64,000 nt of DNA from Dactylis glomerata (taxonomy: Eukaryota > Streptophyta > Magnoliopsida > Poales > Poaceae): positions 800,642 through 864,641 of the forward strand of contig QXEO01000236.1 in NCBI GenBank assembly GCA_007115705.1. The letters run 5' to 3'. The notes under the pieces are model-generated. The model was not told where the DNA came from. It saw nothing but the letters and a program-made list of their open reading frames with translations, and made no database searches. Within the stretch, counting starts at the first letter, position 1, and each line of letters starts with the position of its first letter. Made by a program: the position numbers and the translations under genes. Positions 23,645 to 34,983 of the stretch are shown in pieces.

Positions 23645-26600
23645 GAGGCACTGCAGCTGTCTACCCGATGATATCCAAGTGCGAGCGGGCTCTCAATGCC
23701 CTCACGCTCCGTACTACGCCCTATGACCCTGATTATGTCGAAGGGCTGTACTCAGATTACACATGTTCAGACGACGACGACATCTACCCCGAAGCTAATG
23801 GAAAAATAGGCAATTCAGATAGCTCATACTCAAGCAAATCTGCAACATCAAGCAACGGGTACATGGTCGATTACGACTCCAACCTTATAATCGAGGTCAA
23901 ATCTTACCTCAGAGACGATGACACCTATCCTCCAGCGTTGGGCGAAATCAGCGATGACTCGATCCCACCGTTTGGAGGACACTGCATGATGGGATCACAT
24001 GGAGATGGGAACGAGAATAGAGCCAACGACGGCCGAAACCGGTCAAACACTGGCCGACAGTTCATAACACAAGACCAGATCCGGTACGCAAGGAGAGTGT
24101 ACGCGGGTGAAGCAGATATGGGCCCTAACCCGAGCCCGCAGGAGCTAGCTGCGCTCTGGTTCGTCGTCCAAGAGCAGAAGGACCAGATCAGCGCTGACAG
24201 GCGTATCTTGGAGCGATGCAGAGACGAGGCCGACGCGTCCAGCAGAAGACGGGCCGCACTATCGTCCCACTATTTGTCAAGCGTCCAACATAGGACACAG
24301 TCACATATCCCACCTGGGGCCGATATGCATGATGTCGCCCGAAATTTGGAAGCGGAGTTTAATGAAACAGACCTGCTACCCAAGACCAAGGAAGCTGCAA
24401 TCATGGCAACAGCAGCATACATTGCTGCGAACGCAGCCAACGACGACGAGCATATAAGGCACTTACAGAATCTGGCACTCGAAGGAGTTAGGGTGCTTCA
24501 AGGCACAGCTAACCAAGAGCGCGAAACGACACAGAGAAGGGCCATTCCGCCAGTCAAACAGCCTAGACACCCAGCAGCAGCGCCAACAATCGCGCCCAGG
24601 ACTCAAATGGTGGAGCCTATCAACGGAGAGCTTCGACATGGCTTGGCTCAGAACAGAGTCGACAACGGGCGTGCGCGACGCGATGCCCGTCGCTTCGAGG
24701 AGGAATGTGATCTGGAGGCGTTCGTCGGCAATCACGATGGGCTGTGCGGAGTGGAGTGGAGTGCTTTAGCCTCCTAATCCGTTCCACACCATTGCCGAAA
24801 GGGATCAACTTAGCGACGGTGTGGTCAAGTTCAATGGGCAGCAGGACCCTCGAATTTGGCTCGATGACTTCATGACCACCGTCACCATTGGCGGTGGATC
24901 TAGAGATAATACTCTCTAGTTGCTATCACTGCACTTGAAGGACAACGCAAGGGCATGGCTGAACAACCTTGCTCCGAACAGCATCCGCTCTTGGGAGGAG
25001 TTTCGGCAAGCGTTTATCGCCAACTTTCGAGGTACCTTGTGCCGGCCCACGTCATTCCAAGAGTTACGCTTGTGCGTACAAAGGACTGGAGAAAATCTGA
25101 GGTCATACATCTCACGATGGATCAGTCTCCGCAACACGGCAGAAAATATTTTGCCCGAGAGGGCCATCGATGCCTTTCGGGACGGTCTCATCCGACGCGA
25201 CTTCAAAGAGGAGCTGGGGCGCTGCAAGCCGAAGACCGTCGACCATCTCATGAGCTTGGCGAACGAGTGGGCTGATGGAGAAGATTCCATCGCGGCACCT
25301 AGAAGCCGCCGCCGATCAGCGGAGCATGACGTCGATGCGAAAGATCAGTTTCACAACAATCCCCCAAAAGAAAGGTCATCGGAACCGCTACGATGACGTA
25401 GACGCCACGGATCTGGTAGCAGCAGGCTACGTTAATGAGGACCGTGACGATAATCGCGACGGAACGCGACGAGGAAACAACTAATATGGCAGTAGTAGCA
25501 GGAGCGCTGGCCGCGATTCGAAGCCAAGAACGGAGTGGCGCCGACGACGTGATCAGCCACAGCTGTCAGCGGAAGAGATGCTCGATGGGGCATGCAAAAG
25601 GCACATGTACCTCGATAAAGATGGAATCCGAAGACCCACTCATCTCCTCATCGAGTGCAGGGAATTCCTTCGCCTCAGTCGAGCACTTCAGGAGAGGATG
25701 CAAACCGAGCAGCCGGTGGTCGGTGCGATAGCTTACAATGCTCCACCACCACCGCCTAATTCAACAGTGAGCATGGTACAACAGGGCCACCAAGCCGCCA
25801 CAATCCAGCATGTCGAGCCACGATAGCCGGCTGTTGAAGAGGAGGCGTTCCCGCCACCATGAGGATTCGTGCCCATGATTCAGAGAGGGCGTCCGACGAA
25901 CAAAGTCCAGCGGAAGCGTGCAAGGGAGGTTTTCCATGCCGAACACGCACCACCTACCACGCCCGAATATCTGAACTAGTCAGAACACCCAATCGGCTTT
26001 GACCGGTCAGATCATCCACCAAAGATCCCTTGCCTTGGACACCACGCCTTGGTCCTCGAAGCGCAAATAGGAGGCTTCACCTCCAAAAAAGTGTTCATGG
26101 ATGGAGGGAGCAGCTTGAATCTCATCTATGCGGACACATTATGGAAGATCAAGATCCTGATAGACAACCTCTTGCCAACAGAGACGTCCTTTCATGGAAT
26201 CGTCCCGGGAAAACCAACGTATCCGTTGGGGGCTATACATCTGGACGTTATCTTCGGAACTCCATCAAACTTCAGGAAGGAGAAGATCAAATTTGAGGTC
26301 GTTGATTGGCCCTCGCAGTATCACGCTATTCTCAAGCGGCCAGCGTTCGCCCGATTTATGGCAGTTCCACATTACGCTTACCTAAAGCTGCGGATGCCAG
26401 CAAACAGAGGACCACTGATGATTAGTGGAAGCTTCGCCCGCTGACAAGGACTTCAACAGCATGTCCCAAACATTCGGGGTCCACGAGGAGCTCAACCATA
26501 TTAGGGAAAGCACTAGCATGGACGTCGATCCACCGGCGCAGCAGAACGCCCCAGAACTCTCATTCGACGCCAGCAAAGACACTCGAGAGCAGCAGATCCA

Positions 26601-26655
26601 CCCGACGGATCCAACCAAGATGGCGCGGGTGTCGAATTCTCTCTCTCCCGCATAG
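23645..26655 (+). pseudogene. gag-protease of Element 2b, copy 2
   Basis: Identical to 16742-19752 with every lesion repeated: frame change near 24763, TAG at 24917-24919, broken zinc-knuckle region, M-D-G-G-S-S protease near 26098, and the UAG before RT at 26653-26655. Confidence 0.75.
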
Positions 26656-29600
26656 AAAAGCGCGCTCATCGGGTTCCTCCCTAAGCACTAGAGGATGTTC
26701 GCCTGGTGTCCAGCAGATATGCCAGGCATCCCCAAGGAACTCGCCGAGCACAAGCTCAAGATCTTTCCGAACGCAAAACCGATCAAGCAGACGATGCGTT
26801 GCTACAACCCAGAGAAGTCCCGAGCAATGGGCGAGGAAATAAATCGCCTTCTCAAGGCGAAGTTCATCAGAGAGATTAAGGAAGCCACGTGGCTTTCGCC
26901 ACCGGTCATGGTGGAGAAAAAGGACACCAAGATCTACAGGATGTGCATCGATTTCACGGCACTGAACAAGCATTGCCTGAAGGACTACTTCCCTCTACCT
27001 CGAATCGACCAGATCATCAATTCTACCGCCGGTTGCGAGCGCCTTTCATTCCTCGACGCGTACTCTGGGTACAACCAGATAAGACGAAAGGTCGAAGATG
27101 AAGACAAGATGGCATTCATCACCCCACACGGGGTGTACTGTTACATGATGATGCCCTTCGGGCTCAAAAATGCGGGAGCCACCTATCAACGGTGCATGCA
27201 GGCGTGCCTAAAGGAGGAGATCGGCCGTAACATAGAAGTCTACGTCGACGATATCGTCATCAAGACCACGAAAGCAGACAGCCTGCTCGACGACCTGCGA
27301 GAAACCTTCGCCGACCTCGACCGCTACAGCATCAAGCTCAACCCGAAGAAATGCTCCTTTGGGGTGCCTACAGTCCAACTGCTGGGCTACCTCATCTCTG
27401 AAAGAGGAATCGAGGGCAACCCAAAGAAGATCCAAGCGATCGTCAACATGTAACCGCCACAGACGCTTCGACATGTCCAGCAGCTGACGGGTCGACTAGC
27501 AGCACTCAGCCGCTTTATAAGCAAGCTCGGTGAAAAAGCTCTCCCCTTCTATCGGCTGCTCCGGAAGATGGACAACTTCACATGGACAGAAGAGGCACAA
27601 GCCGCGTTCGATGATCTCAAGCGTCGCCTTTTAACGTCTCTAGTCCTCGTTACTCCTCGAGAGAAAGAGCCGATGTTGCTATACATAGCGGCCACGAACC
27701 AAGTTGTCAGTTTGGCCGTGGTGGTCGAGCGTGCGGAAGATGGCAAAGAGCACGGAGTACAAAGACCAGTATACTATCTCAGCAAAGTCCTGTCTCCAAC
27801 CAAGCAAAGGTACCCTCATTACCAGAAGCTAGCATATGCCATCTACATGATAAGGAAAAAATTGCCGCATTACTTCGAGTGTCACTCCATCATAGTAGTG
27901 GCCTCGAATCCAGTATCCAGCATCCTCAACAATCCCGATGCCACAGGGCATGTGTCGCTATGGGGGATCACTTTGGGGCCCTGGGAGATCATATACCAGC
28001 GCCAGTCGGCAATCAAGTCACAAGTCCTGCCAGATTTCATAGCCGAATGGACAGAAGCACAGATGCCCGAACTCCCGGACCTGTCGAACTGTTGGACCAT
28101 TTATGTCGACGGGTCAAAGCGGGTTTCAGGAGCAGGAGCAGGAGTGGTACTCGTGTCAGCACAAGGGGACAAGATGCGCTATGTCCTCCGTATGCGTTTC
28201 ACGAACCCCTCGAACAACAAAGCGGAGTATGAAGCCGTTCTGCACGGCATGAGAATGGCGAAAGCCTGTGGAGCCACCCGCATCAAGATCCACGGAGACT
28301 TGAATCTCATCGCCCAACAAGTCATGAAGGAGTGCGATGCGACCTACGCAAACATGATTGCATACCGCGCCATGTACGACAAGCTTGAAGGCAACTTCGA
28401 AGGGTGCGAGGTGATGCACATCGGCAGGGACAGCAATGAAGAGGCAGACAACCTAGCCAACATCGGCTCCAAGTGTTTACCGATACCACCAGGAGTGTTT
28501 TTCGAGCAGATATTCGAACGCTCCGTCAGGATCAAGCCAGCCATCGATCCGGCGTTAGCAACACGCTCGGGGGCCAAGCAATCAGGCTCTGCTCCAGCAA
28601 CGGGAACAGCAGACCTCCCCAAGGAAGCGGCCTCAATCATGCTCGTCGAAGCAATCTAGACGAAGACATACCTAGCCTACCTGGCGCAAGGCGAACTCCC
28701 AGAAGACCCCATCCATCATTGACAGGTCATGCGACTCTCCAAGGCCTTCACGATAATCAATGGAGAACTCTACAATCGTAGCACTACAGGTGTTCTCCAG
28801 CGGTGCATAGCGCAAGAAGACGGAATCGCCCTCCTTCAAGAGATCCATGAAGGGACCTGCGGGCATCATGCCAGCAGTTGAACTCTCGTCGCTAAGGCTT
28901 TTTGATCGGGGTTTTAGAGGCTCTCGGCCCTCTACGATGCCAGGAACATCGTGCAGCAGTGCGAAGCGTGCCAGCTATTTGCCACTAAGCCGCACGCGCC
29001 CGCATCAGAACTACACACCATACCCGTCGCCTGGCCCTTCACGTAGTGGGGCCTCGATCAAGTCGGGCCCCTGCCCAAGTCATCTCGAGGTAACCACACG
29101 TACCTGTTGGTCGCCGTGGATAAATTCTCCAAGTGGATCGAAGCTGTCCCTATCACCAACCAAGAGGCGACCACGACGGTCAAGTTCTTTGAATCCATCA
29201 TCTATCGGTATGGCGTACTGAACAACATCATCACTGACAATGGCACCAACTTCACTTCGGGCGAGTTTCAAGAATTCGCCAAAAAGGTCGGCATCAAGAT
29301 CAAGTACGCCTCTGTGGCGCATCCTAAGTCCAATGGCCAAGTCGAAAAGGCCAACGGGCTCATCTGCGCAGGCCTGAAGAAGTGACTCCTTTGACCCCTC
29401 AAACGCGCGGCAGGCGCTTGGGTCGAAGAACTACCGTCAGTCCTATGGAGCCTGCGAACAACGCCAAATTCTTCGACCGGTTACACGCCATTCTTCTTGC
29501 TTTTCAGAGCAGAGGCGGTGCTACCTACGGACATGCGCTACTGCGCGGCCCGCGTGGTGGCCTACGTCGAAGAAGACCCGGAAAAGGCATTGGCAGATGC

Positions 29601-29892
29601 CCAAGACCTGCTGGATGAAGCTTGAGACGTCGCTCTCGCCTGCTCGGCAGTTTACCAGCAAAGCCTCCGCAATTACCACAGCAGACGGGTACACGTACGG
29701 TCCTTCGAGCCCGGCAACCTCGTACTTTGCCTCAAGCAAACAAGCACGTCAAAGCTGGAGCCACCATGGGAAGGCCCATACCTCGTCCACGAAGAAATCC
29801 TAGGAGGCGCGTATCGGCTACGCGACCCCAAGACAGGGAAGGACATCAACAACCTGTGGAACGCACAGCAGTTGCGTCGGTTCTATCCTTAG
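26656..29892 (+). pseudogene. pol of Element 2b, complete extent (RT, two RNase H domains, integrase)
   Basis: RT to about 27450 (YVDDIVIKT near 27243, TAA at 27451-27453), dead first RNase H, second RNase H (YVDGSK near 28105), TAG at 28657-28659, then the integrase finger with stops near 28880, 28897 and 28909. The core has WGLDQVG preceded by a TAG near 29044, TDNGTNF near 29236 and QVEKAN near 29338. After 29385 the frame changes several times. The end (WNAQQLRRFYP, stop 29890-29892) aligns with the pol ends of Elements 1 and 3, so the full length is present but non-functional. Confidence 0.75.
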
Positions 29893-30015
29893 AATCAGCA
29901 CACTTCCTCCACCTCCCATCTCTATGTAATTAAGCGTCGGCAGCAGACCACGCTCAACCATTGCGCCCTCGGTGCCAAGCAATAAAGTACACTTCCTCAT
30001 ATCATTGTCTAACCC
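29893..30015 (+). other. Short 3' non-coding stretch after pol of Element 2b
   Basis: No ORF. Leads into the 27-bp array. Confidence 0.5.
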
Positions 30016-30535
30016 ATACTTGGGGGCTTCGCCTTAAAAAAATCGCTCAACCCGCACTTGGGGGCTTTGCATTAAAAACATCGCCCTTTGACCTACGCTC
30101 GGGGGCTTCGCCTTTCGACCTACACTTAGGGGCTTTGCCTTTTGACCTACGCTCGGGGGCTTCGCCTTTCGACCTATGCTCGGGGGCTTCGCCCTTTGAC
30201 CTACGCTCGGGGGCTTTGCCTTTCGACCTATGCTCGGGGGTTTCGCCCTTCGACCTACGCTCGGGGGCTTCGCCTTTCGACCTACGCTCGGGGGCTTCGC
30301 CTTTCGACCTACGCTCGGGGGGCTTCGCCCTTCGACCAATGCTCGGAGGCTTCGCCTTTCGACCTAGCTACGCTTGGGGGCTTCGCCCTTTGACCTACGC
30401 TCGGGGGCTTCGTCTTTCGACCTATGCTCGGGGGCTTCGCCCTTCGACCTACGCTCAGGGGCTTTGCCTTTCGACCTACGCTCGGGGGCTTCACCCTTTG
30501 ACCTACGCTCGGGGGCTTCACCCTTCGACCTACAT
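30016..30535 (+). repeat. 27-bp tandem array with a polypurine-like core, about 18 copies
   Basis: The unit is about 27 bp: GACCTACGCTCGGGGGCTTC plus GCCTTTC. Variation is mostly C/T in the GCTTCGCC part. The core CTCGGGGGCT equals the tract that precedes LTRs of related elements here (for example CCCGGGGGCTAC before 43255). Confidence 0.95.
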
Positions 30536-30625
30536 GACTCATCAAAATTCGCACAAGCACTCTGAAGAATCTCCCAAGATACATACATACACAAGAGATA
30601 AGCCAGATTCAGACGTTTGGCTAAG

Positions 30626-31500
30626 TCATTGCACCGCGACGCCCTGATTCGCCCTCTGACGATCACTCTCGGTGATAATCTGTCGGGCAATACAATCAGC
30701 CATGTCCTTACAAGCAGCATAATGAGGGTCCATGTCAACACGGCCGCTGGGAGTTGGAGGGAGCACCTTCAGCAGTTCCAAGTCAATCTCAGGGTAATGA
30801 ACGCGCACAAAGGAAAGGGCGACCAGAGCCCCGCAGTGCAAATGTTCCCGAACGAAGGAGTAGATAGCGTCGCCGTTCTCAAATCGATCAAGCAGCGCAG
30901 GAAGGCCTTCGGGCTGATTGTTCAGAGGAAACATCGCCTCATGCACAAGCGTGAGGGCACTGTGGCTCGCTTCAGCCAGAACTCTAGCCTGGGCGATCCT
31001 ATCCTGGAGGATTGTCAGTTTCAACGCTTTTGATCGGTCAGCCCAGAAATTGTCAGCGATCGAATTAGCGTGCGTCTGAGCTGCACGAAGGTGCGCATTC
31101 ACGCGCCGGGCTTCGGCTTCACTATCAAGGCATACATCTGCAGAAGAGAGAAGAATGTCACACTCGACAGGCTTGGACCACAAGCAGATCAAGAGCTCGG
31201 AAGACTCACACTTCATGGATTTCCCAAGGTTCTCGACTTCCTCAAGAAGGAACTTCTCGACATCCGCAGCCCGCGACGCCTTGGAAAGGGCAACGTCGAC
31301 TTTAGAGTAACTGTTTTTAGTTGATGCTGGGTGTTCTTGAGCTGGTCGCGCAAGGTTCGAATTAAAGATAATTCGCTCGTGGAAGGTGCTCTCCTCTCAA
31401 CGGCGCTGGAAGAACTAGCCACTGTTTCATACGAAACAGGCCAGGCATTTGAGACCACGGACGAGTCCTGCACAGGAGGCCCCTGGTCACACATAGTCAT
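30626..31500 (-). pseudogene. Antisense gene remnant of Element 2b, coiled-coil rich, one frameshift
   Basis: Starts at ATG 31500 (MTMCDQ). The first part to about 31319 reads a Ser-rich then helical segment (LIRTLRDQLKNTQHQ). The frame then changes at a run of five A's (minus; plus T5 at 31314-31318), where one A seems missing. The second frame continues through a heptad-like Leu/Glu segment and the block FVREHLHCGALVALSFVRVH, ending at 30626. That block resembles C-terminal parts of PF04195-type proteins from grass retrotransposons as I remember them. It may be the last exon of such a gene or a separate gene. Position between pol and the 3' side matches the antisense gene of Element 1. About 291 codons if the lesion is ignored. 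Confidence 0.55.
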
Positions 31501-31656
31501 CGGCAACCAAACAGCAAACAGATGCAGAATACGTCGAAGGAAGATGACAAAATAGAAGCAGTGGATTTACAGCAAGCAATGTTCACAAATTAAACCACAG
31601 CCTTCGATACGGCACTACGAAGTCAATTACAGAAAACAATAGAGGCATCGACTAAA

Positions 31657-31819
31657 CTATGCTGAACTGCCAGCGGCCTTGCTAGATGGTGCGCTGGAGG
31701 CACAACGCTTTTGAGCCTTCACTTCCGCTCTCCTCTTGTTCCTTTCCACCAGAAAGCTCGTCATCCGAGCAGACAAGTTGCAGGCGCGCTCAAGATAGCC
31801 TTTCGGAGCAATGTCACGT
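31657..31819 (-). pseudogene. Second antisense coding fragment of Element 2b, truncated
   Basis: An open minus-strand frame enters at the junction with the Athila-like LTR (31819) and ends at a TAG (31659-31657). Its product is basic and Ala/Ser-rich at the end (RRAEVKAQKR). Either the C-terminus of a protein whose front is lost beyond the insertion, or an exon of the gene at 30626-31500. No domain recognised. Confidence 0.4.
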
Positions 31820-32157
31820 TGATACGTCTCCAACGTATCTATAATTTTTGATGCTCCATGCTTGTTTTTACACCATTTGCCTAATATTTCGTTACACTTC
31901 GTGGCACTTTTATGCATTTTCCGGAACTAACCTATTAACAAGTCGCCACAGTGCCAGTTCCCTGTTTTCTGCTATTTTTGTGTTTCAGAAGTGCTACATA
32001 GGAAATATTCTCGGAATTGGACGAAACAAGTTCCTGAAGTCTTATTTTTCCCTGAAGCTTCCAGAGATCCGAAGAGGAGTCAGAGGGGGGGCCATGAGGG
32101 ACCCACACACCAGGGTGGTGTGGCCTAGGCCCTGGCCACGCCTCCTATGTGTGAGGG
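31820..32157 (+). repeat. Athila-like LTR fragment (5' part), interrupted by Element 3
   Basis: Starts TGATACGTCTCC with the inverted repeat GATACG-tctccaa-CGTATC. It continues with phrases I associate with Triticeae Athila-type LTRs (TTTTCCGG, ACTAACCTATTAACAAG, ATATTCTCGGAATTGGACGAA). CACGT (31815-31819) is the predicted target duplication. Cut at 32157/32158; no continuation recognised elsewhere in the window. Confidence 0.55.
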
Positions 32158-33435
32158 TGTCAGTGTAATGGATACCGGGGTATCCCAGTCCACCTGCTCC
32201 TGGGCCCCGTCATCGGCCCATCTTCAGCCCAGGAGATAATCAACAATCTTCGCTACGGAGAAGACCCTCACGAGGAGGCGCCTCGTGAGGAGAACGACGA
32301 CAGAAACCGCTAAGGACCAGAAGACCTCCTCACGAGCCCCTGCTGGTGAGGAGAGGAGGTACGCCCACGTCAGCCTAGCACGATTTCGTGCGGGGCAAGA
32401 AGACAACGGGCAGAAGACCGCGTACCGTCCACGCTACCCCCGACAGGGAGGAGACCAACTTTCTCTGTGCCTGCCCAAAGCGGCACAGTGGCAGTTGGCC
32501 ACCCCCCTAAATATAGCATGGACGGTGCAGGGCGCCAGAGGAGGACGTCAGCCTCCTCCACCCACTCCTGTGGACCGGCGCCGCTACCCTACGAAGACCA
32601 AGTCTACAGAAGAACCTAGTCTACAGCTGTCCTCCCTCCCTGGCCGTGTGTGGCAACCCCTCACTAGTAGGAAAACCCTTATAGGTGGAATGCATTTCTG
32701 TGGCGCACCAAACCAGGTGCGCCACAGAAATATGTCATTTCTGTGGCGCACCAAAAGACCATGCGCCACAGAAATAGGGTGGGACCCACGCCCTATCAGC
32801 CCCAATCATGGGTTTCTCTATTTCTGTGGCACATCAGGGCTAGTGCGCCACAGAATTAGAGCATTCTGTGGCGCACCAAGACCAGTGCGCCACAGAATTC
32901 GGGTAATTCTGTGGCGCACTGGCCCTGGTGAGCATTCTGTGGCGCACCAAGACCAGTGCACCACAGAATTAGGGTAATTCTGTGGCGCACTGGCCCTGGT
33001 GCGCCACAGAATTAGCTCGTCCCACCCTCCCCACCCCCCCCCCCCCCCGTGGGTCGCCTTTTTAGTCTTTTAAAAAATAAGAGAAAATGATAAAAGGTTT
33101 GAAAAAAATTCAAAAAATCAGATTTAGTTATGTTATGTGATCTAGTAAGTAAGAAAAATAATAAAAATGAATTTTGATATTTTTTACAAAAAAACTTTAT
33201 GTCTCGGTAAAATGGCCATAACTTTTGCATACGAAGTCGGATTAAAAAGTTTTTTATATGAAAAAGTATCTACACGAAAAGTTACATCCGATTTCAACAA
33301 CCTATGGTTGTTTCGACAAATTTTAGAATCTCAAAATTCAAAAGGGAAAATAGACTTTTTTGCACTTTTATATTTTCAATTTTTTTTTAAATTTTTATGA
33401 TCAAAATTTATATTGGATTAAACTTTTGGATTAGT

Positions 33436-34055
33436 TATATACACACATATAGCACACATGCAGATACACATACATACACACACATATATGCACATATATG
33501 CACATATATACATACATACACACATATATACATATATATACACACATATATACATATATATGCACACATACACACACATATATGCATATATATACATACA
33601 TACACACATATATACATATATATGCACACATACACACACATATATGCACATATACGCACATATACACACATATACGCACATATAAACACATATATATGCA
33701 CACATGCATACATATACACACACACATACACACATATACACACATATACGCACATATACATACACATATACGCACATATACGCGGACATATATACACATA
33801 TACACACATATACGTGGACATACATACACATATACGCACATATACACACATATATGCACATATACATACATATACATACATATACACACATATATATGCA
33901 CACATGCATACATATACACACACATACACACATATATACGCGGATATATATACACATATACACACACATATACACATATACACATATATACATAATATAT
34001 ATACACATATATACACATACACACACATATACGCACATACACACACAAGCACACA
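33436..34055. repeat. Long CACATATA-type microsatellite inside the CACTA element
   Basis: About 620 bp of almost pure alternating pyrimidine-purine (CACATATA, CATATACG, CATACATA variants). The apparent Tyr/Ile/His/Thr ORFs in several frames are artefacts of the repeat. Confidence 0.95.
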
Positions 34056-34134
34056 TAGGCCTTAAGAGGATTGATATGATAGTAATATCAATAAGAACTT
34101 GGGTAGGTTAGGGATAGCTCATGCACATAGAATG

Positions 34135-34193
34135 GAGAAGTTAAGCGTGCTGAGCCCGGAGTAGTCTAAAGATGGGTGACCTAGCGGAAAGTC
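34135..34193 (+). pseudogene. 5S rRNA-derived fragment inside the CACTA element
   Basis: Contains GAAGTTAAGCGTGCT, GAGTAGT and GATGGGTGACC in the order and near-spacing of the internal control region and 3' half of plant 5S rRNA, with substitutions. The first half of 5S rRNA is absent, so it is not a gene. It may keep RNA polymerase III promoter boxes. Confidence 0.7.
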
Positions 34194-34983
34194 AAGAAAT
34201 TTGGTGTGATTTAAATATGTTCCTCATGTGATAAAATCCTAAAAAAATTGAAATAAAATAGTTTTTTCACATTATTTCGATTTTTATGATTTTCAAAAAA
34301 TAATAATATTTTTTTCGATTTTTAAATTTTTTTGAATTTTCTGTGGCGCACCTATTTCTGTGGCGCACCTAGTAATCATGCGCCACAGAATGTCTTATTT
34401 CTGTGGCGCATATGAACTGGTGCGCCACAGAATATCTATTTCTGTGGCGCATGTACTGGTGCGCCACCGAATGCTTATTTTTGTGGCGAAGATTCTGTGG
34501 AGCACCACCCATGCGCCACAGAATGTCTATTTTGGTGCGCCACAGATGAGCTTTTCCCTACTAGTGCCTTCCCCAAGAAGATAAGGGGAAGGAGGCCCTT
34601 GGCGCTATAAAAGGAGGGGAGGCCACCCTTAGAGGGGATCCGGTCTAATCTAATCTCCATCGTCTTCGAGCTGCTAGCTGGGCACGCAGGTTCTTCAACC
34701 TCTGGCCAGCTAGAGCTTTGTAACCAAGGCCTTGTACTCCTTGCGAGGTGTCGCGTTGTAATACAAGAAGGCGGGAAGTAGGGGTTTTACCTCACCACGA
34801 GGGCCCTGAACCTGGGTAAAGCTCGGTCTCCCTCTCTGCAGTGCGTTGCGCGTCCGACAATCGAGGCTTCCGTCACCGTGTTTCGTTGCGATCCAAGGTC
34901 TCACATGTTCAGCCCCCTGCGTTCGAATCTTCGGGTCCGTCGCGTGGTACCCCGTGTTCTTGCGACACGAAATCCATCGACAT

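Larger units (their letters stand above)
22007..28908. repeat. Copy 2 of the 6,902-bp identical direct duplication
   Basis: Base-for-base repeat of 15104-22005 as far as compared. Contains part of the antisense exon 1 of Element 2a, its LTR, and gag, protease and RT of Element 2b. Its right side continues naturally into integrase. Confidence 0.95.
16742..31819 (+). mobile_element. Element 2b: decayed Tat-type Gypsy element, host of 2a, with an internal artefactual duplication
   Basis: Gag starts abruptly after the LTR of 2a and pol ends at 29892. A 27-bp array and antisense gene remnants follow. The right end is cut at 31819/31820 by an Athila-like LTR. With copy 2 (22007-28908) removed, the order is gag, protease, UAG, RT, two RNase H domains, integrase, antisense genes. 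No LTR of this family lies in the window. Confidence 0.75.
32662..34566. mobile_element. Non-autonomous CACTA transposon (1,905 bp)
   Basis: Ends are CACTAGTAGG and its inverse CCTACTAGTG, flanked by the 3-bp target duplication CCT (32659-32661 and 34567-34569). The empty site is visible in the other LTR at 43751-43770. Both ends carry subterminal inverted units of the kind TTCTGTGGCGCACC ... GGTGCGCCACAGAA (32694-33014 and 34338-34552), a trait of the CACTA superfamily. No transposase ORF. The middle holds a C15 run (33034-33048), AT-rich DNA, a long CA/TA repeat and a 5S rRNA-like piece. Confidence 0.92.
32158..34982 (+). repeat. 5' LTR of Element 3, split by a CACTA element
   Basis: TGTCAGTGTAATGG ... 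ATCGACA. Without the insertion and its target duplication it is 917 bp, against 919 bp for the 3' LTR. CTATAAAAGG at 34605-34614 is the TATA box. The leader block with TTTACC ... AGGGCCCT ... GGTAAA is at 34786-34820. Words CCTCACGAGG and CCTCGTGAGG lie at 32267-32290. Confidence 0.9.

Noticed and set aside
15104..28908. A genuine recent segmental duplication
   Set aside because: Exact identity in decayed DNA plus an n at the join makes an artefact far more likely; kept only as a finding to test.
30016..30535. A CRISPR-like array or satellite-encoded protein
   Set aside because: Head-to-tail 27-bp units without spacers; the long ORFs over it are repeats of one peptide and have no support.
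33397..34111. Long ORFs rich in Tyr, Ile, His, Thr, Cys and Val in six frames
   Set aside because: They are translations of a CACATATA-type microsatellite, not genes.
34135..34193. A functional 5S rRNA gene
   Set aside because: Only the second half resembles 5S rRNA, with changes and no proper start or terminator.
34360..34584. Short ORFs in the subterminal repeats of the CACTA element
   Set aside because: Made of repeated TTCTGTGGCGCACC units in both orientations; not protein coding.
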